From Diaporthe sp. PMI_573 (Eukaryota > Ascomycota > Sordariomycetes > Diaporthales > Diaporthaceae): 64,000 bases of DNA. The notes beneath the pieces are model-generated. The model searched no databases, was not told the origin of the DNA, and saw only the letters and a list, made by a program, of their open reading frames with translations. The stretch covers positions 434,001-498,000 of the forward strand of contig JAJTUP010000026.1 of NCBI GenBank assembly GCA_021399435.1, written 5' to 3'. Within the stretch, counting starts at the first letter, position 1. Each line of letters opens with the position of its first letter. Position numbers and translations under genes: made by a program. Of the stretch, positions 1 through 11,280 are shown piece by piece.

Positions 1-1340
1 CATCCATTGGTAACGCGGGATATCGAAAGTACTCTGGCTCTGTGCCTTCTAGGTCAATACGAGTACCTTCAGAATGGGAACATGGAGAAGATGCAGCGTT
101 TCACCAGGGAGGCCGTGGAGACCGCACTGCGGCTGCAACTACATCTTCAGCCATGCAGCAACCAATCTAAATTCGAGGACGCACGCCGGAGAGCTTGGTG
201 GACAGTAGTATGTCGAGACTCTTTGTAGCGCTTTTGGCTGCAAGAGTTATGCTAATCTGATTGAAACTCAGTATCTCTGTGTGTGCAACGTAACCATCGT
301 TTCGTGCGTCGTAAGTCAGAAGATCCACCCCCTTCCCACAACTCACTCAGAAGAGTTCCCGTCGTAAGAGGCTAAACATCATACAGCCTCCAATCATGCC
401 TCTCAAAGACGCTATGTATACAGCAGCATATCCAGAGAGCGGCGACTGGAAGATTCGTGTCGGCGCGGAGCGGATCCTTGTTCTAGCGACGCTGTTTTTG
501 AAGAACCTGATCCTCGAATTCGGGAATCCTGCTGAAATGGAGCTCATACGCAAAAGCATGCAGGTTTTGAATGGAGAGATATCTCGCTCGCTGACCGAGC
601 TCAAGGCCTCTGGATCGCCGGGTCCCATGTCTTTCCACAGGAAGGTGGCATTGGCCAGGCTGCACGGGTACGTATTCGACCCTGTCCCCCGCTGTCAAGC
701 CCTGTGATCCTGACTGGCAGCTCAAAGCGCTCGTATTAAAGTCCATCGTTACTGCGCACTACTGGAAGATGACAATGCTCCTACCGGCGCAAATACAGAT
801 CGACCTCTCGCCGAAAGCACACTTGCAGCAACCGCATCCTCCGGCAATGTTGTACCACCGTCGTCAGCCAGCACGACGGATCCTTTGGCTGCTAGTAGAA
901 GCTCGGGCGGATACTTTCCATTCTCTTCCACGCTCTCCATGCGCTACTGTCTGGAATCAGCAGGCGTGATTCTACGGACGTTGCCCGAAGTGTCACAAGT
1001 TCACATGGCCGGCACTAACTCCAAGCTCTACACATTCACACCTTTTGCCTGCTCAATCATGCTCGCAGGCTACACCTTTCTCATGCTTCGCCACAAGACC
1101 GAGAGTTATGAAGCGTCTGTAGAGGCTGAACCTGGGAGCCGCGGTCTCACGAGCGAGTGCGAACGCGGTGCGGCCTCGTGCATGGAGGTTCTTGACGGCT
1201 TTTCTCAGGTGTGGATGCATCTCGAAGATGCGGCCAGTGAGTTGATGACTTCTTTTTTTTCAATGTTCACGTTTTATCAAAGCGTACTGCTAATGATATC
1301 TGTTGCAGTGCATATGAAGGAGGCAGCGAAATATCTCTAA
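1..1340 (+). pseudogene. Fungal-specific transcription factor, C-terminal part, degraded and 5'-truncated by window edge
   Basis: Three blocks in different frames match the middle homology region of Zn2Cys6 regulators. Block 1 (7-228) has the alpha-helical pattern with a QYEYLQNGNMEKM stretch and an ARRRAWW motif. Block 2 (about 396-670) continues the domain. Block 3 (about 769-1240) has an FPFSSTLSMRYCLESA stretch and the usual late helix. Plausible introns are seen (GTATGT near 213, acceptor near 280; GTACGT near 668, acceptor near 720; donor near 1240, acceptor near 1309). A TAA near 365 separates blocks 1 and 2 where the family reads through, so I call it a decayed gene, although an unusual exon structure is possible. 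The DNA-binding zinc cluster would lie left of the window. The role would be nuclear transcription control; the target genes are unknown. Confidence 0.55.
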
Positions 1341-1913
1341 GTTCCAAAGTGGTACAAGTTGCGTCGTTGTATCCATAGCGCTACACCAAGACTTGTGAGC
1401 CTACCAAGTTAAGCCTCTACTAGGCGGTTGCGTTCATGATGCTGCACATAACATTGGTTCTTTTCTGACAGTATCTCCGTATAGACACAATGTCTTCGAT
1501 TCAGAAAGAATGAAGAGACCGCAACAACCTTGGGTCCGCAAATGCTTACGACTAGCGTATCCTACCCCAGCTTCATGTTGACAGCTCCATGTTGAGTCCA
1601 TCACCGCCAAGGCTGGCTTCTCCAACGCGCTACGGGGACTTTGGGCCCACTTTCGGTGACTTACTCGACTCAACGTCATGTTCTCCCAACCGATCAGGTG
1701 TACCAAGACACCGGTCCCAAATTATTTAAGCGGTTGGAATTTTCCAATTCCACTGATCCTATAGAACAATGTTCGTCTTTCAATCTTCAAAGAGGTATTT
1801 GACCTGTACTCAGAGAATCACAAGAAATACATAGGTACCACGACTAAATCGAGGCCACCACCACCACATCAACATCCACAAAGATACAACCTCGACAGCT
1901 ATATTCTGACGCA
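1341..1913. other. Intergenic, promoter of the RidA-like gene
   Basis: No supported gene. The 200 bases before the next start are A/C-rich with short CAC and ACA runs (about 1850-1895), as expected for a fungal 5' leader. A TTATTTAAG element near 1720 could serve as a TATA-like site. Confidence 0.4.
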
Positions 1914-2327
1914 ATGTCTTCTCTCAACTTCATCAACGAAAAGGGCGCAGGCCAAAAGCACAGCGACCTATGCCACTACTCGCAAGTGGTCCACATCCCG
2001 GGGACCCCCATCGTCAAGGCGTCGGGCCAAGGCGGCTGGACCGAGACGGGCGCGCTGGACCCCACCGACATGAAGGGCCAGATCGACCTGGCGTTCCAGA
2101 ACGTCGACAACGTCCTCCGCGCCGCGGGGCTGCGGGGCTGGGAGGACGTCTACCTGGTCCGGTCCTACTCCCTCTCCATGGACGCCTCGCACGACCACCT
2201 CGTGGCGAAGCTGCGGGAGAGGCTGCCCGCCCACAGGCCGCTGCACACGGAGCTCTCGGTGCCGCGGCTTGCGTTCCCGGACATGCTTATCGAGATTGAG
2301 GTGGAGGCGTACAAGCCCCAGCAGTGA
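1914..2327 (+). CDS. RidA/YjgF/UK114-family protein (enamine/imine deaminase-like)
   Basis: Single-exon gene of 137 residues, the usual length of the small trimeric RidA fold. The family's late signature is visible: a VPRLAFPDMLIEIEVEA-like end, where the conserved Arg before the hydrophobic strand binds the carboxylate of the substrate, and an early GQ/G-rich turn followed by a helix with a regularly spaced DNVLRAAG pattern. RidA proteins hydrolyse reactive 2-aminoacrylate and other enamine intermediates made by PLP enzymes. Many fungal members outside the core clade have other or unknown substrates, so the substrate is not fixed by sequence. The ATG at 1914 follows an A/C-rich leader. GC content is much higher than the flanks, arguing that it is intact among decayed neighbours. 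Confidence 0.85.
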   Translation: MSSLNFINEKGAGQKHSDLCHYSQVVHIPGTPIVKASGQGGWTETGALDPTDMKGQIDLAFQNVDNVLRAAGLRGWEDVYLVRSYSLSMDASHDHLVAKLRERLPAHRPLHTELSVPRLAFPDMLIEIEVEAYKPQQ

Positions 2328-3640
2328 TTCGTGCTACTGGTAGATTTTGGGTAGTTGGGGGCTCAGCACGGTCATGGCTGTCAGTAGTCAGCACTTTTTG
2401 GAGAGGCGGGTAGTATTCTAAGTCCAATTTATGCAATTTCGACACCGGTGTTCGAGTTCCGGCTATGAGACTGTCCCTTCTGTCTTATAATTTTGTTGCG
2501 TGACATGCTGTTAGGGTTCCAAAAAAGCAGAAACAATAGTCCTTGTGCCAACTGTTTCGCTTGGTTCTCAATCCCACATGTGTTGTGTGCTGAATCGTAC
2601 ATGCCCTAGCTCTAGTTGCGGTCGATTGCTTGGCCGACTGACATCTGATGAATCAGTACATCCAGTCATAGCCTTGGAAACTGTCTTAATGATCCAGCTG
2701 GTACAAGACCGTGATAGACCAAACTGCGCCACGGGCCAAGGGGGTAATCGCCTTCGGAAAGCCGAGAGAGATAGTGAGTTCTATGGGGGTGGGAGCGAGT
2801 TTCAAAGATTACGCCGAAATAGCAAGGCTGTGTCTAGGTATTCTACAACATGCCTCGGAAACAGACCGTGCCGCCAGCATCATGGGTGCGTAGCTATTGC
2901 TTCCAACTTATCCGTATCAAGTGCGATCCAGTTCAAAGCCCACTAAATGTGGCCGTTGGAATTATGCTTCATCGAAGCCTTCTCGGAACCTACGTTGATT
3001 GGATAAATCGGACATGAGCAGCTACCCGAGCGCACAATGCTGTTCCAAGGCGCCACGGCCTGACTCGTTATGGAAACCCCGCGGGATGTTCATATGGCTT
3101 GACTCTATGCGGTTTAGTTTGGTTTCTTGGAAGCTGTAGCAGCCTATACTGAATCAGAATTTTATGATATTAGTTCAGGGTCTCCTAACCCATTTCTGTT
3201 CCATGGATCAACTACGGACCCAAGATCGCCCGATCGCTGTAAACTAAGACTCACTTGGCAGGAACAAACTTTCTGCCATGTTTGAATCCATGCTACTTAT
3301 AGATCTTAGTCGCTGCTAGCTAAGGATCAGGCTGTTTCTATGTCTTCTTCAGCCTTACTGAGACTAATCCGATTTTGTCATCGTCTGTTCCACAACAAAG
3401 TAAGCTAACTAGAGATCACAGCCTCACCCACGAGCTACATGGACACAGAGCTCTTAATAGCCAAGAAGCGGTAGCTTGGTCGTCCGGTCATCCTTGGTAA
3501 CGCGCGATCAAACTATGCGATGCCAATGGATATATAGCGGGGCTTGGATATTGACAGCCTGCCTCATGTTAATTGCGGCAACAACTCCAATGAGTTGGGA
3601 TCGCAATGGCAGTGCTGATTGTCTGTATTGTATGTCGAAA
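2328..3640. other. Intergenic, no gene seen
   Basis: Moderate GC with frequent stops in all frames. Short open stretches (for example 2545-2946) have no recognisable domain and no intron or start context. I see no RNA gene or transposon end here. Confidence 0.4.
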
Positions 3641-3643
3641 ACA

Positions 3644-3660
3644 TTGTATATATAAATTGA
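3644..3660 (+). promoter_or_regulatory. TATA-like box of the secreted-protein gene
   Basis: A TATATATAAATT run lies about 100 bases upstream of the ATG at 3747, a normal distance in filamentous fungi, and is followed by a C/A-rich leader. It suggests the now broken gene downstream was once transcribed from here. Confidence 0.4.
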
Positions 3661-3746
3661 GGCCGTACCCTCGCACTCGCAGACAGCATGAACCTCGAAA
3701 GCATCACATTCCAATTCAGACCCTTCGACTTAGTCACTCAGTCACA

Positions 3747-4727
3747 ATGGGCAGCTGTATCAACCCCATATTGTCTTTCAGATACGTCATGACACATTTC
3801 TTGACGATATTGATTTTTGCGCAATGCAGCATCGCCTGGTCGCTGGACCCATTCAGAGCCAGCATACAGCTGGAGAAGCGGCAGACAGACCCTCCACCAC
3901 CAGACCCACCGATTCCGGTGATTGATGGCGTCCAGTCCACGAAGAGATATATCCGAGCCCCAGCGAGGAACCAGGGCACCTTCTGGTCTGGCCTGCCGTT
4001 CCCGCTGACACAGTCTGCCGCCGCTGCCGCCGGATTCCAGACGCTCGAACAATCCGTAGCTCCTGAAATTCTCAGCCAGCCGGACGCCCAATTAGACAGT
4101 CCCAACTCGGGCCAGTTCTGGACATGGATGTCGGCGGGATTTTCTGAACGCTTGTGGAGGCCGGCCACACCGAGGTCACGGTCCTGTTGAGGGCGCCGAA
4201 CCGGCTGCTAACAGGACCGAGTGATCCGTTCCAAGACGGGAGGATGGGCCCCAATGCCAGTGAGAGAAATACGTCCCTTTGACTTCCATTGTGCGGAGAA
4301 CAGCAGCCTGAAGAATTACAATGTGGCCCCGGCGAGAACTCGGTTCTTGTGACATGTCAGACAGCCATCAACCAGGACACCTTCAAGGTTGGTTGCCCAA
4401 GTGTTCCGGGGTCCCTCGAGCCGTAAGTCTTCCCACCATCTTATCCAATATCATATTCGAGGTGCTAACTCGGAATGTTACAGACCGTTTGGTGGTGGAC
4501 AGTGTAACTACACTGTCGAAGCTTCGGCCAACCCCCAGGTCAACACTTTCAGCATCACCAACTCCCTGACCACGCTCGCTGTGAGGTTGCTCGTCACCTG
4601 CTTCTCTGCGACCTGCGGCTCTGGGGCCAATCCTAGGCCGCCCAGAAGCGTGCTGTCTGGCGCGACTCTGGCCCACAGAGCAGCTATCGTGGAACCTCAG
4701 CCTTTCGATGTAATGACAGGGCACTAG
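3747..4727 (+). pseudogene. Small secreted protein gene, frameshifted
   Basis: Starts with ATG at 3747 (or the in-frame ATG at 3789) and a hydrophobic signal peptide (THFLTILIFAQCSIAWS), then a Lys-Arg that could be a Kex2 cut, then a proline-rich stretch. The frame breaks near 4146-4151: the open continuation (LVEAGHTEVTVLLRAPNRLL) is in another frame. Two more switches occur near 4280 and 4349. A consensus intron follows (GTAAGT at 4424, GCTAAC branch, acceptor ending 4482), after which a cysteine-bearing segment (GGGQCNYTVEASANP) runs to a stop at 4727. The retained intron and signal peptide point to a real secreted protein gene that has since decayed, or to several base errors in the assembly. 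Family not recognised. Confidence 0.45.
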
Positions 4728-5009
4728 TTAGGAAAATTCGGCTGATGAGTGATATCCAAATATCTGAGGTGCTCATCGTACTCGAAATGTCTCTCCACAT
4801 GTTACATAGTATTTGGATCGGGGCTAGTTGTCCCAAGTCTTCGAGACTGCACAATAGGAAGCCGCGGACCCCAGCCTCACTTTTCACAAATACCACAAAC
4901 TAGGGAAGCTTTTTTTTTAGCTTCTTACTAACGATCAAGATGTAATATTAGGGTTTCCAAAGAACTTCCTGAATTTATTTCGCAATTGGTACACTTATTG
5001 TTACTGTGC

Positions 5010-6106
5010 TTAATTGCTGATTGCAGGCCTTCCCAATGTATCGAAGTACCCACGGGTATCAAACAAAACGCCCCAAGCGCGCGTGTTATTATTATCCTGA
5101 TGGGGAAAATAATAATCTCCACGGAAACCACCTTCTGCCAAGGCAGCCGCAAAGAACGCCCTTAAATCTGTTGGGACAACGGGGACATTCTTTCTTGGAT
5201 CCACATTACAAATGATCAGAAGGGCACCCAGTACACTAGCCAAACCACTTGACTGTAGACGATTTATCCATCCCAGATTGACCCCGGGGGCGTGAATGGT
5301 GTGCCACCTATCCGGATAGAAGGTAGGATCGTCCGCCAGATTTTGCGAGTTCCAGTGATGCAGATACTTCTCCACCGTCCGATAGTCTTCTCGGGCATCT
5401 CTGCCATTATAATCCGAGTTAACAATCACGGTAGTCCTGCGTCTGTGGACGATAAAGGCAAACATCCAGTGGTCGCCGTGCAACTGTATCGGGAGGAGAA
5501 TTGAGTGTGCTGCCTTTACCGTGGGGTGAAGGTTTGTTGGGTCACCCGGTTGAGAGGTAGCAGGGTCGAGAAAACCTGGCATATACTCAGGGAGAGCAGA
5601 GGGAGGAGAGCCCTCCCCTTCCGGGTGCTGGAACTTTCGAACGATGTGGTCCCAGGTTATGGCAGGCAAGGCCACGGTCTCTGCTCTGGTAGCATTCCCG
5701 TAATCGTAACGTTGCTCCGGACCTCGAACATCTGGGACAGCCGCGACAGCTGCAAACAGTGCATCCATGATCCGGTACTCGATCACTCCTGTCGATCGCA
5801 GGAAATAGGCGATATCGGATTTGAGCAGGTTCGTATTGGGTCGTCTGACTTTTGAACGGTCTAGCCTCCACCGGGAAGTTGAGTAGCATATGAATTTATT
5901 CTATCGCGAACATCGGGATGATACCCAGGTCGTGGTGCCGGAGGCGCGGCCGGGGGCGGGTGTTCTAAGTTATCGTCTGCCCCATCACGTACGAAATTGA
6001 AATTGCTGTCGTCTGAAATAATAATAGTGCCATCTGGATCAATTGTGACGTGTGCAGGTACGACAGGAGCATTGTACGCAGGTCGAGGATCTTCGTTGTT
6101 CGCCAT
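5010..6106 (-). pseudogene. Ulp1/adenain-like cysteine protease homologue, frameshifted, catalytic residues changed
   Basis: Reading leftward from ATG at 6106, about 80 residues of acidic, proline-rich sequence end in a TAG near 5861. The sequence continues in another frame (DRSKVRRPNTNLLKSDIAYFL) to a stop at 5010, so one base has been gained or lost near 5860-5880. The second part resembles the C48 SUMO-protease fold: a PIQLHGDHWMFAF segment fits the His-Trp motif, TVIVNSDYNG the strand with the catalytic Asp, and LQSSGLASVLGALLIIC the Gln...Asp-Cys-Gly helix. In this alignment Asp is Asn and the nucleophile Cys is Ser, so the protein would be inactive as a protease. The family assignment is by motif pattern only and remains tentative. 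Confidence 0.4.
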
Positions 6107-6918
6107 ATTGGGCGCAATATGGACACTTCATTGCAATATCTCGTCAAGTAAATACGGTATATGGCATAAAATGTAAAAGTATATCATTCCGTTTGAGCTC
6201 AAGGCTTTTACACAACTTATACTCTGTAACTTTCCAAGGGACGTTTATCGTAGCGTCATTTTAACATGTTAGTTCTTTGCTTTCATGCGAGGCATGCAGC
6301 AACGGACTTTGGAGTCTACAGGAGCAACAAAGCACAGAAGAACAAAGGCAGCGGACAGGTCCACATGACCACATAGACCACTGAAAATGTAAGCATTCTA
6401 CGAGGATGATGCCAGACGGTGTTATGAGCGTTAGAAACGTGCTGTGAAGACATCTTCCCAAGAAAGCGGCGTAATTGATTTCGTCAAACAGATGTTCTAC
6501 ATAAATAGAGCTTGGAAACGTATCTCCGGAGCTTGATAGTTGACCGGCAATTCGACAGGATAAATTTTAACCTGTCATGCCTTGCTAAACTTCCGCAGAC
6601 CCAAGACAGTGCTACAACAACCCACCCCCCCCCGGTCTTCAAAATACACAGTTGGATGAGTCTTGGATTTCACTCTCAAGTAACTTGCTACGAATACGTC
6701 AAGAGTGACGCGTGCTTGTTGCATCATGAAATGGTGAATTGGCTTACGGACGAGCCTGTGGCCCTAGGACTGGGTTTATGTGAGTATACACAATCTTCAA
6801 TATGGTTTTTTTAGAGCTCTAGAAGCTTTCTTGTGATTTCCGTACCTAGGTAGTCTTCAGTGAAGGGAATGACCTAAGTCCGCCTGCAATCATAGCGCAC
6901 CGCGTGATTGAGTTTCCT
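6107..6918. other. Intergenic, no gene seen
   Basis: Mixed-composition DNA without a convincing reading frame. A short poly-C run occurs near 6622. Nothing resembling a promoter or RNA gene could be supported. Confidence 0.4.
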
Positions 6919-7109
6919 TCAAGCCTCAACCCCACGTGTTCCTCTGGCCCTGACCACTTGATGGATTGTTAGCGGTATGACTTTATATATTATGTAGAAA
7001 ATTGAAACCCGACATGATTCCCTCAGCAAGAGTTTGAACAGACTATGTGGCCTATCAGTCCCATGTACACAAGCCCACTGTGTGTCCATAATTCTGTCAC
7101 ATGGCTGCC

Positions 7110-8396
7110 CTAAAAGGGTCTGTATCTCTTCGAAGGCCTGAGATCGACTTGAGATAAGGAGCACTTCTGCGTCGTGGTTCTTGCAAGGGGTTGAAGTATG
7201 CCGTCATTGCCAGACCAAAGACGCGGGTCTGCCCCGTGCTCGAGCATCAAGGTTATCACTTCCTGCAAAATCGCCGGTTTGGAGCTCAGGGCCTCCCCAT
7301 AGTCGTCTGCCGTCAAATTGGCGTATTCCATCAAATCTTTCCACGGCGTTCTTTCGTTTTCCCCTGGCATGAATGGGTCATAGTATGATGCGTTGGGATT
7401 GCACCCATTCTCCAGAAGACAGCGGATCATCCTGGGTTTTGTCCACATTTCAGGAGGAGTCGACGACGTTTTTATAGAGTGCAATGCACGACGACCCTTG
7501 TGGCTATATCCGAAACATTCGCTGAAACTGTGGACGACATATGACAGGACAGGTTTCTCGAAGTCGGCAAAGTAATCCGTGTGCCCAGGTAGTGTGCGAG
7601 CTAGGTATTCATGGAAATTTGCGTCCACCAGCGCCTCTCTGAAGAACAGCGTGACCGGGTTTGCCGGGTTGCCCAAGATCTTCAAGTATGCCTGACCACT
7701 ACTGTGCATCTCTGGGATGCAGCGGTCCAGCTCATCAAGGAGCGGGTATGCCGCCTCGGCTGATTCTCCTCGCAGTTCACTGACTTGGGCGAGGACCTCT
7801 TTCACTGCTGACATGAGCTCAGATTCTGTACAAAGGTTGAAATCTGTCCTGTCGACCATCTCGGGGAACTCAGTGGTTTTGACATAGGCAGTGAATGCTC
7901 GGGCCAAAGAGAGCCTCGCTTCAAACCAGTATGGAGCCTTATCTGCCAGGAATTCTGACATCTCTCCGGTCCGTAGGAAGTCCATGACGCTGCGGTGAAG
8001 AAATTCGACCCGGTTGCTGTGACAGTTCACCTTCACAAGGCCACGGCAGCGAGCTTTTAACCGGCGTCTCGTCTGCTCACAAGACGGCGCAATATCACTT
8101 TCCGCGAGAGAGTGCAAGGAAAGTTTTGATGTGTAGTCCTGATCTTCGTATTCCAGCTTCTGTAAACTGTAGACGGCAACATCGACGGGCTCTGTCGCGG
8201 CCAGCGAGATCTGCAGAGTCGTCGCCATCTTCGGAATATAGAAAGCCTCTACGGACTCGAGGATTCGCTTGAAAAAGGCTCCAAGGTCGACCGGGATGCA
8301 CTTCAGGCGCCTTTGCATGTCCGAAAAGCTGTCGTACTGTTTTAGATCTATCTGCGATAGTCTCGTCCCGGGGCAAAGGAAGAAATCACATGTCAT
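7110..8396 (-). pseudogene. C-terminal half of a fungal NACHT-type NLR (post-NACHT region plus ankyrin-like repeats), 5' end missing
   Basis: Open for 428 residues. Residues 20-60 (a MQRRLKCIPVDLGAFFKRIL pattern and following PKMA) and 105-150 (ARCRGLVKVN...VEFLHRSVMDFLR) match the region that follows the NACHT ATPase in fungal STAND proteins of the HET-E/NLR type. Residues 325-410 contain two ankyrin-like units (MIRCLLENGCNPNA, LMLEHGADP). The effector domain and NACHT with its Walker A should lie upstream, but only 273 bases separate the first codon from a retrotransposon LTR at 8670. A splice-acceptor-like CAG lies just before the ATG, so the present ATG is probably internal to an exon. 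Intact proteins of this class act in heterokaryon incompatibility and immunity-like cell death. This one lacks the parts needed to signal. Confidence 0.65.
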
Positions 8397-8669
8397 CGAA
8401 AGCTGTACCTGAGTATTTTGGCGTTTTTAATATAAACAGTGTCTTAGAGGCAGTTGACAGACTCGAATGATAGTTTAAACCCTTACTCATAAACTTTAGA
8501 CTTATTCTGCTGGCGTTGTCTCTACTGTGGTGATCGCTTCCTCTAACTGACTAGCTGGATGTTGTCTGGCCTAAGTAAATAAAAAAGTACTCTAATTCCA
8601 AATCTAGATAGAAGTCCCTCATTATCATCTTTGTAGCACTAGGTGCTACCTTTATAGATACTAACTAAG
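8397..8669. other. Remnant between the NLR fragment and the retrotransposon
   Basis: AT-rich DNA with no reading frame matching an NLR N-terminus. The last five bases (8665-8669, CTAAG) are the left copy of the target-site duplication of the gypsy element. Confidence 0.5.
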
Positions 8670-8863
8670 TGTAATGGGCTCTGCACTAGGCACGATGGTC
8701 CGGTGAACTGGGAAGGCCAGCACGTATATTAGGTATAGGTATGGTGCAAGACTGATTCTTGCCCCCCTCAAGTCTAAGACGTAGGGGCTTCGGGTCCCTT
8801 TTTAGAAGGGCCTTTGCCGGGGCTACACCGGGGCTTCCCCGTAGCTTCCGCCTGGCCGTTATA
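8670..8863 (-). repeat. LTR (3' LTR of the gypsy element)
   Basis: A 194-bp repeat starting TGTAATGGGC and ending GTTATA, about 90 percent like the copy at 16281-16474 by eye, with differences mostly C/T and G/A. The intact end TGTAA here and the intact end TTACA on the other copy suggest an original TGTAA...TTACA LTR. Confidence 0.93.
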
Positions 8864-11280
8864 ATTATACCTTCCCCCCGGAGGCCCGTCCCTGGGCTAT
8901 TAACCACGGCTTTCGTATAGCTTTCATGGGTACCTTCTAGTCACTACCTCTGGTGACTCATGGAACATTCTGAACCTATATATAACCTTTTTAGTACCGT
9001 ATAGGCTAGGTAGCGTGGTTTAAATAGCTTGCCCTTTAGGCTGCTGTTAACCTCTCTCTCTCTCCAACCTATACTTCACTACTTCTTAAAGTCGTCGCTA
9101 TGGCCCTTCTTCTATCTACTGCTTTAAGTAGTTTTCATAATTACTTCTTAATACCTTCATCATGTCTTGCTCGTCTGGCTTGTTTAAGGGCTTCTTGCCC
9201 TTACTACTAGGTAAGGTATTACCTTCTTCTTTAGAGGGGTCTTGTAATCATTCCTGGTCTTCTTTAGCGAGTACTTCTAGCCTTAGGCCTCTAGCCCCTG
9301 TTTACTTTCATTCTCCTTCCGTCGATTCTACTAGCAAAGGTAGCTCTTTGTACTGCTTGTAGTCATCCTCCCTGTAAGGTTAGAGTGACCTGTTTATAGG
9401 GTTCCCTAACTTATCAGGTTTAAGTCCCAAGGGGTTTAGTAGTGATTATACTAGCCCCATCATAAATCCTCTAACCATCTCTTTCTCTTTAGAGCCGTCC
9501 TCCTCTAAATAGAGCAATACCTTAACCACGACTCAAGGCAAGTCCTTAAAGGTAGCTAGTAAGTAGCCTACTACTACCCCGCGGACCCCTTGAACTCGTC
9601 ACAAGGTAGTAGCGAGCATTGCTGCGTTGCTAGGTAAGCTGAACCGGAGTAGACCCTTGAAAGTACCTCGAACCCTGAAGGGACTGACTTCCTTTACTAG
9701 TAAGTTTATATAGTTGTACGTACCTGCCAAGGCCCTTAGACACGTGATGCCTCCTAGCTAGTAGCATGTGGTAGTAGCTCCTGTGGACGTTGTCTGAACT
9801 TTACATGATATATCTAGACAGGACGAGAGGGTGTAGACCTGGAGTCAGGTGATCTAGTCCCGAGCCCCTTGCGAAGCCTGTGTATATAGTTTTCTTAAGA
9901 GGTTCGAGGAGGATGTACCTTCCTTGTAGGAGGATGTGACCTATACCGTGACCAGTTCAGGGAGCTTTTGGTATAATTAGTATATTACAAAGCATTACTT
10001 GCCTTGTATGATGGTAAGTATCCTTCTATCTATCGTTATTACTTCTATTAATTATTATAGGGGGATCCTTTAATTATTAGGTTGATCTCTGACTTATATT
10101 TTGTAAGAACCCTTTTAAGGGGAATTGCCTAAGCTGTGAATCCTCCTCTATTAATTATGTAGGAGAACTAGCTATTGATTTCGTGGGTTTACCTGGCCTA
10201 AACCTTGATAAACCTATCTATGAATAGACTAAGTAGTACTCTGGTGTTTTGGAAGATGGTGGAGAATCTAAAGTATAAGAGAAGCTCCTAGGGGGAGAAG
10301 AAATAGATTAAGGTTATAAACATGAGTCCCCTACATTTCAAGGTATAATTATATACTAATCTACTTAGGAATTAGCTATTATAGAGGCTAGTATCTTTTA
10401 GTCACAGGCCCTGGCTAATTTGTACCTACTTTATTTAGTGTAGTTTGGCTCGGCTGACTTAGTAGATGCCCTTCATAAGAAGATCTTAAGGGACCTAGTT
10501 AACACTTGTCGTGGTATGCCGTGTATGGTTCTGGCTGATAACGGGTTCTTGGTCTAGTATAGCTTGGTTTAGGGGTTTCTCTTAGAGGTTTCGTGGGTTA
10601 TGGATGATGCTTTCGGGACCTGGCTGGAGGGGTTTCTGCTGCTGCTGTAGGAGATGACCCATGGGATGTGGATAGCTCTTCCCTGCTAGTTGCTTGGGGA
10701 TATGGTGGCTTGGTGATTGGTGCTGGTAGAGGGGGCTTAGTTTTTTAGGAGTGGGGATAATGATACCCTTGTGTTACTTTTTCAGGGACTCTTCTAGTCC
10801 CCCCTTAACCTAGACATTTCTAAGGTCGTTTGTGCTTAATTCTAATATATTAATCTTCAAAGCCCTCCTCTACTTAGGTAATACTTGATAGCCCCTTGGT
10901 AGGCCTTTACCTAGAAACATTTCCCTATTATTAGGCTAGCCTCTAGTTTACCTATCAGTTCTCTAATACTCATCTATCTAATATTAGCTTTATCAACTAG
11001 TTATCTAGTACTCATTAGGCTAACATTAACTTTATTAGCTAGCCTCTAGTACTTATCTAGTCAACCTTAACTTTATCAGCTAGCTATCTAGTACTTATTA
11101 GGCTAATATTGACTTTATTAGCCTGCTATCTAGTACTTATTAGGCTAATATTGACTTCATTAGCTAGTCATCTAGCTATCCTGGCCTTTATTAGCCTATC
11201 GCTACTTAATTCGTGGCTATTTCTTGCAGCCTCTGCTAGTCTAGTCTTGGGTCCTCTTCTAGCTTTACTTTAGTCCTCTC
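8864..11280 (-). other. Extra 2.4-kb segment of the gypsy element downstream of the chromodomain
   Basis: Between the end of the chromodomain and the 3' LTR lie about 2.4 kb, far more than the short 3' leader of a typical chromovirus. On the minus strand a stop-interrupted but amino-acid-like frame can be followed (for example LLYLEEDGSKEKEMVRGF near 9500, KKPLNKPDEQDMM near 9170). I cannot name a domain. It could be an additional post-pol gene, a captured sequence, or an older nested insertion. Confidence 0.4.
10935..11190 (-). repeat. Tandem repeat, about 42-bp unit, inside the gypsy element
   Basis: Four to five units built on CTATCTAGTACTTATTAGGC followed by TAATATTGACTTTATTAGC. The period is about 42 bases (14 codons); on the minus strand the unit reads roughly NEVNISLISTRxxA. 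This suggests a protein repeat lying just after the chromodomain, now RIP-mutated. Confidence 0.6.

Noticed and set aside
2440..2470. tRNA B-box-like GTTCGAGTTCC
   Set aside because: No matching acceptor stem, anticodon arm or A box around it.
10935..11190. CRISPR-like array
   Set aside because: The units are directly adjacent tandem repeats without unique spacers, in a eukaryotic transposon.
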